The translations under genes and the position numbers were made by a program. Source: Paludibacteraceae bacterium (GTDB taxonomy: Bacteria > Bacteroidota > Bacteroidia > Bacteroidales > Paludibacteraceae). From it: DNA of 64,000 nucleotides. Shown here in pieces: positions 62,509-64,000 of the stretch. The notes beneath the pieces are model-generated. The model searched no databases. It was not told the origin of the DNA and was given only the letters and a program-made list of their open reading frames with translations. How positions within the stretch are numbered: position 1 is the first letter of the stretch; the number at the start of each line of letters is the position of its first letter. The DNA lies in contig CAJOIZ010000018.1 of the NCBI GenBank assembly GCA_905234835.1, forward strand, positions 1-64,000, in the 5' to 3' direction.

Positions 62509-64000
62509 ATGATGAAAAAGCAATATTTGTTAGGTGTTCTCTGTCTGATTGCGCCGATAGGGGCTGTCGGGCAGAACGACACGATTGAACGCAATGTGGT
62601 TGTGGAACGGGAGTTCCAACCTGTCATCCGTCATGCGGGCAAGTTGAACACCCCCTTACAACAAGTGGAAACAACGATAGAGCCTGTGGAACTGCGGTAC
62701 AGCGATTACTCGCAGCCGTTGGATGCATCGTTCAACATCAAGCCTTTGGGTGTTTCTACGGTACGTTTCACCCATAGGAAACCGCAGAACGGCCATCTGA
62801 CCCTGGGAGGCGGCTATCCGCTGTCCACCGCCGATTTCGGCTATCGGATTAACCACAAGAAAGTGTTGCAATTGGATTTGTTCGGTTCGCACCACGGGCA
62901 ATGGGGCGTTAAAACATGGTCGGACAGCCGGTTGGGACTGAGTCTTCTGTCTAATCTGGAAGGCGGAAGAATAAACTTCCAAGTGGACGGAAACAACCTG
63001 TTTTACTCGCGCTACGGACGTTACTATGCAGGCGACAAGCAACTGACCATCAGTAAGTTCAAGCAACTGCAGAAGCAGGACTTGCAGAACCTGTGGACTA
63101 TCAACGGCGACCTCGGATTCCGCTCCGCTTTCGAGAGTGCGGTGCAAATTCAGATGGAGGCGGGGTATACGGCGTTCATTATGCCGGAAATCGTGACCGA
63201 GAGCATCGTCCGCTCGCATCTGTGGTTAGGATGGCAGAACGAGGAACACGCCGCCGCTTTCCACATACGCGGACGCAACGCCTTCTATGCGGTGAACGAC
63301 AAAGCGGGACTGGCGGAGTCGGACTACAACAACCGCCACAGCATCCGCTTCGAGCCGTACTACGAGTACCGCGCTGACAACTGGAATATCCATGCAGGTG
63401 TCAATGTGGATATGAACATCGGTAGCGGCAGACTGCTGTCCGGCAATAACGACCTGAGTTTCGCACCGTCGCCCAACGTAGAAGTTGAGTACCGAATCAT
63501 CCCGTCGTGGTTGGCCGTTTACGGCACGGCAAAAGGAGCGTTCGGCTACAATCTGCTGCAGGACTTTATGCTGGGCAATACGTATCTTAACCCGTTAGCA
63601 GGGCTTAAGAACTCCCACAAGGTGGACATGAAGTATTACAAGACGACCTACCTCGCTGACTATACGCCACTCGATGCCAATGTCGGGTTCAAAATCAAGC
63701 CCGTGGACGGTTTCCTGATTGACCTGTACGGCGGATATGCCATAATGAACAACCAGAAGACATTGCTGGCAACAGCCATAAAAGACCAGAGTCTGTATCC
63801 GGATTCGTATATCAATTTTATATACAGCGACTACCGCCGCTGGAAAGCAGGTGCCGAAATAACCTACCATTATCAGGACATTGTCCATATTCTGTTAGGC
63901 GGCAACTACTACCACTGGCGCGTAGCCAGAACGGAAGTTCCTGATTTCTTTATGGACTTGGGCAAACAGGTATTTGACCGCCCCTCTTGGGATGCCAAAC
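62509..64000 (+). CDS. Outer-membrane beta-barrel protein, TonB-receptor-like (partial)
   Basis: It starts at the ATG at 62509 (or 62512) and is open to the window end, about 497 residues visible. The signal peptide (KKQYLLGVLCLIAPIGAVGQ) is followed by VVVEREFQPVIRHAGKLNT, a beginning I associate with a conserved family of plug-less TonB-dependent receptor-like barrels in Bacteroidales. Alternating aromatic and polar strands continue to the edge. Last visible gene of the pot operon. Confidence 0.75.
   Translation, partial: MMKKQYLLGVLCLIAPIGAVGQNDTIERNVVVEREFQPVIRHAGKLNTPLQQVETTIEPVELRYSDYSQPLDASFNIKPLGVSTVRFTHRKPQNGHLTLGGGYPLSTADFGYRINHKKVLQLDLFGSHHGQWGVKTWSDSRLGLSLLSNLEGGRINFQVDGNNLFYSRYGRYYAGDKQLTISKFKQLQKQDLQNLWTINGDLGFRSAFESAVQIQMEAGYTAFIMPEIVTESIVRSHLWLGWQNEEHAAAFHIRGRNAFYAVNDKAGLAESDYNNRHSIRFEPYYEYRADNWNIHAGVNVDMNIGSGRLLSGNNDLSFAPSPNVEVEYRIIPSWLAVYGTAKGAFGYNLLQDFMLGNTYLNPLAGLKNSHKVDMKYYKTTYLADYTPLDANVGFKIKPVDGFLIDLYGGYAIMNNQKTLLATAIKDQSLYPDSYINFIYSDYRRWKAGAEITYHYQDIVHILLGGNYYHWRVARTEVPDFFMDLGKQVFDRPSWDAK

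Overview
The window comes from a member of the Bacteroidales (phylum Bacteroidota); I cannot name the genus. Four things point there: many promoters of the phylum's TTTG / TAnnTTTG type, a short primary sigma factor, a SusC/SusD pair, and a serine palmitoyltransferase for sphingolipids. BspA-like and InlB-repeat surface proteins agree with this. Base composition is near 50% GC in housekeeping stretches and visibly lower in the accessory stretches around 20.5-22.8 kb and 40.4-51.7 kb.

Layout. 0-3 kb: a frameshifted secreted repeat protein, a decayed antitoxin-like gene and short tandem repeats. 3-16.7 kb: housekeeping genes waaA, hisS, a DUF1599 gene, proA, a TPR/beta-propeller protein, an mdh-serine palmitoyltransferase-SDR operon, a DUF47/Pit phosphate pair, a SpoU methyltransferase, rimM and pckA. 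17-20.5 kb: secreted InlB-repeat and leucine-rich-repeat proteins plus a 46-residue protein. 21-24 kb: a toxin-antitoxin-like pair and AAA ATPase A. 24-30.4 kb: susC-susD-lipoprotein. 30.5-40.4 kb: an M16 peptidase, tRNA-Leu, a DUF59-lpxH-mazG operon, an M6 protease-Mrp-MATE operon, tRNA-Arg and rpoD. 40.4-45.5 kb: three more AAA ATPases (B, C, D). 45.5-51.5 kb: double-hairpin repeat arrays, a compact radical-SAM peptide cluster, an orphan antitoxin-like gene and two secreted paralogues. 51.7-54.6 kb: a HAD hydrolase, an acyltransferase and gap. 55.1-64 kb: potABCD with a large TPR protein and a beta-barrel protein that runs off the window.

Two accessory systems stand out. (1) Four AAA ATPase genes of the AAA_14/DUF4143 and ATPase_2/DUF234 kinds each carry their own repeat or palindrome set at the promoter. 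Two unrelated sets (A and B) both have exactly three copies at exactly 33-bp spacing. A fifth set, at about 23-bp spacing, sits at orphan control regions with no ATPase behind them. A second copy of the ATPase D palindrome lies in front of a deletion scar that keeps the gene's 3' flank. (2) A small RiPP-like cluster encodes a PqqD-radical SAM-SPASM maturase, a 34-residue two-cysteine peptide followed by a strong hairpin, a kinase-like protein and a 57-residue zinc-ribbon protein.

The window is also rich in small non-coding repeats. These include 11-bp tandem arrays of different sequence at six intergenic sites, REP-like double-hairpin arrays, and a pair of intergenic elements whose predicted stems covary.
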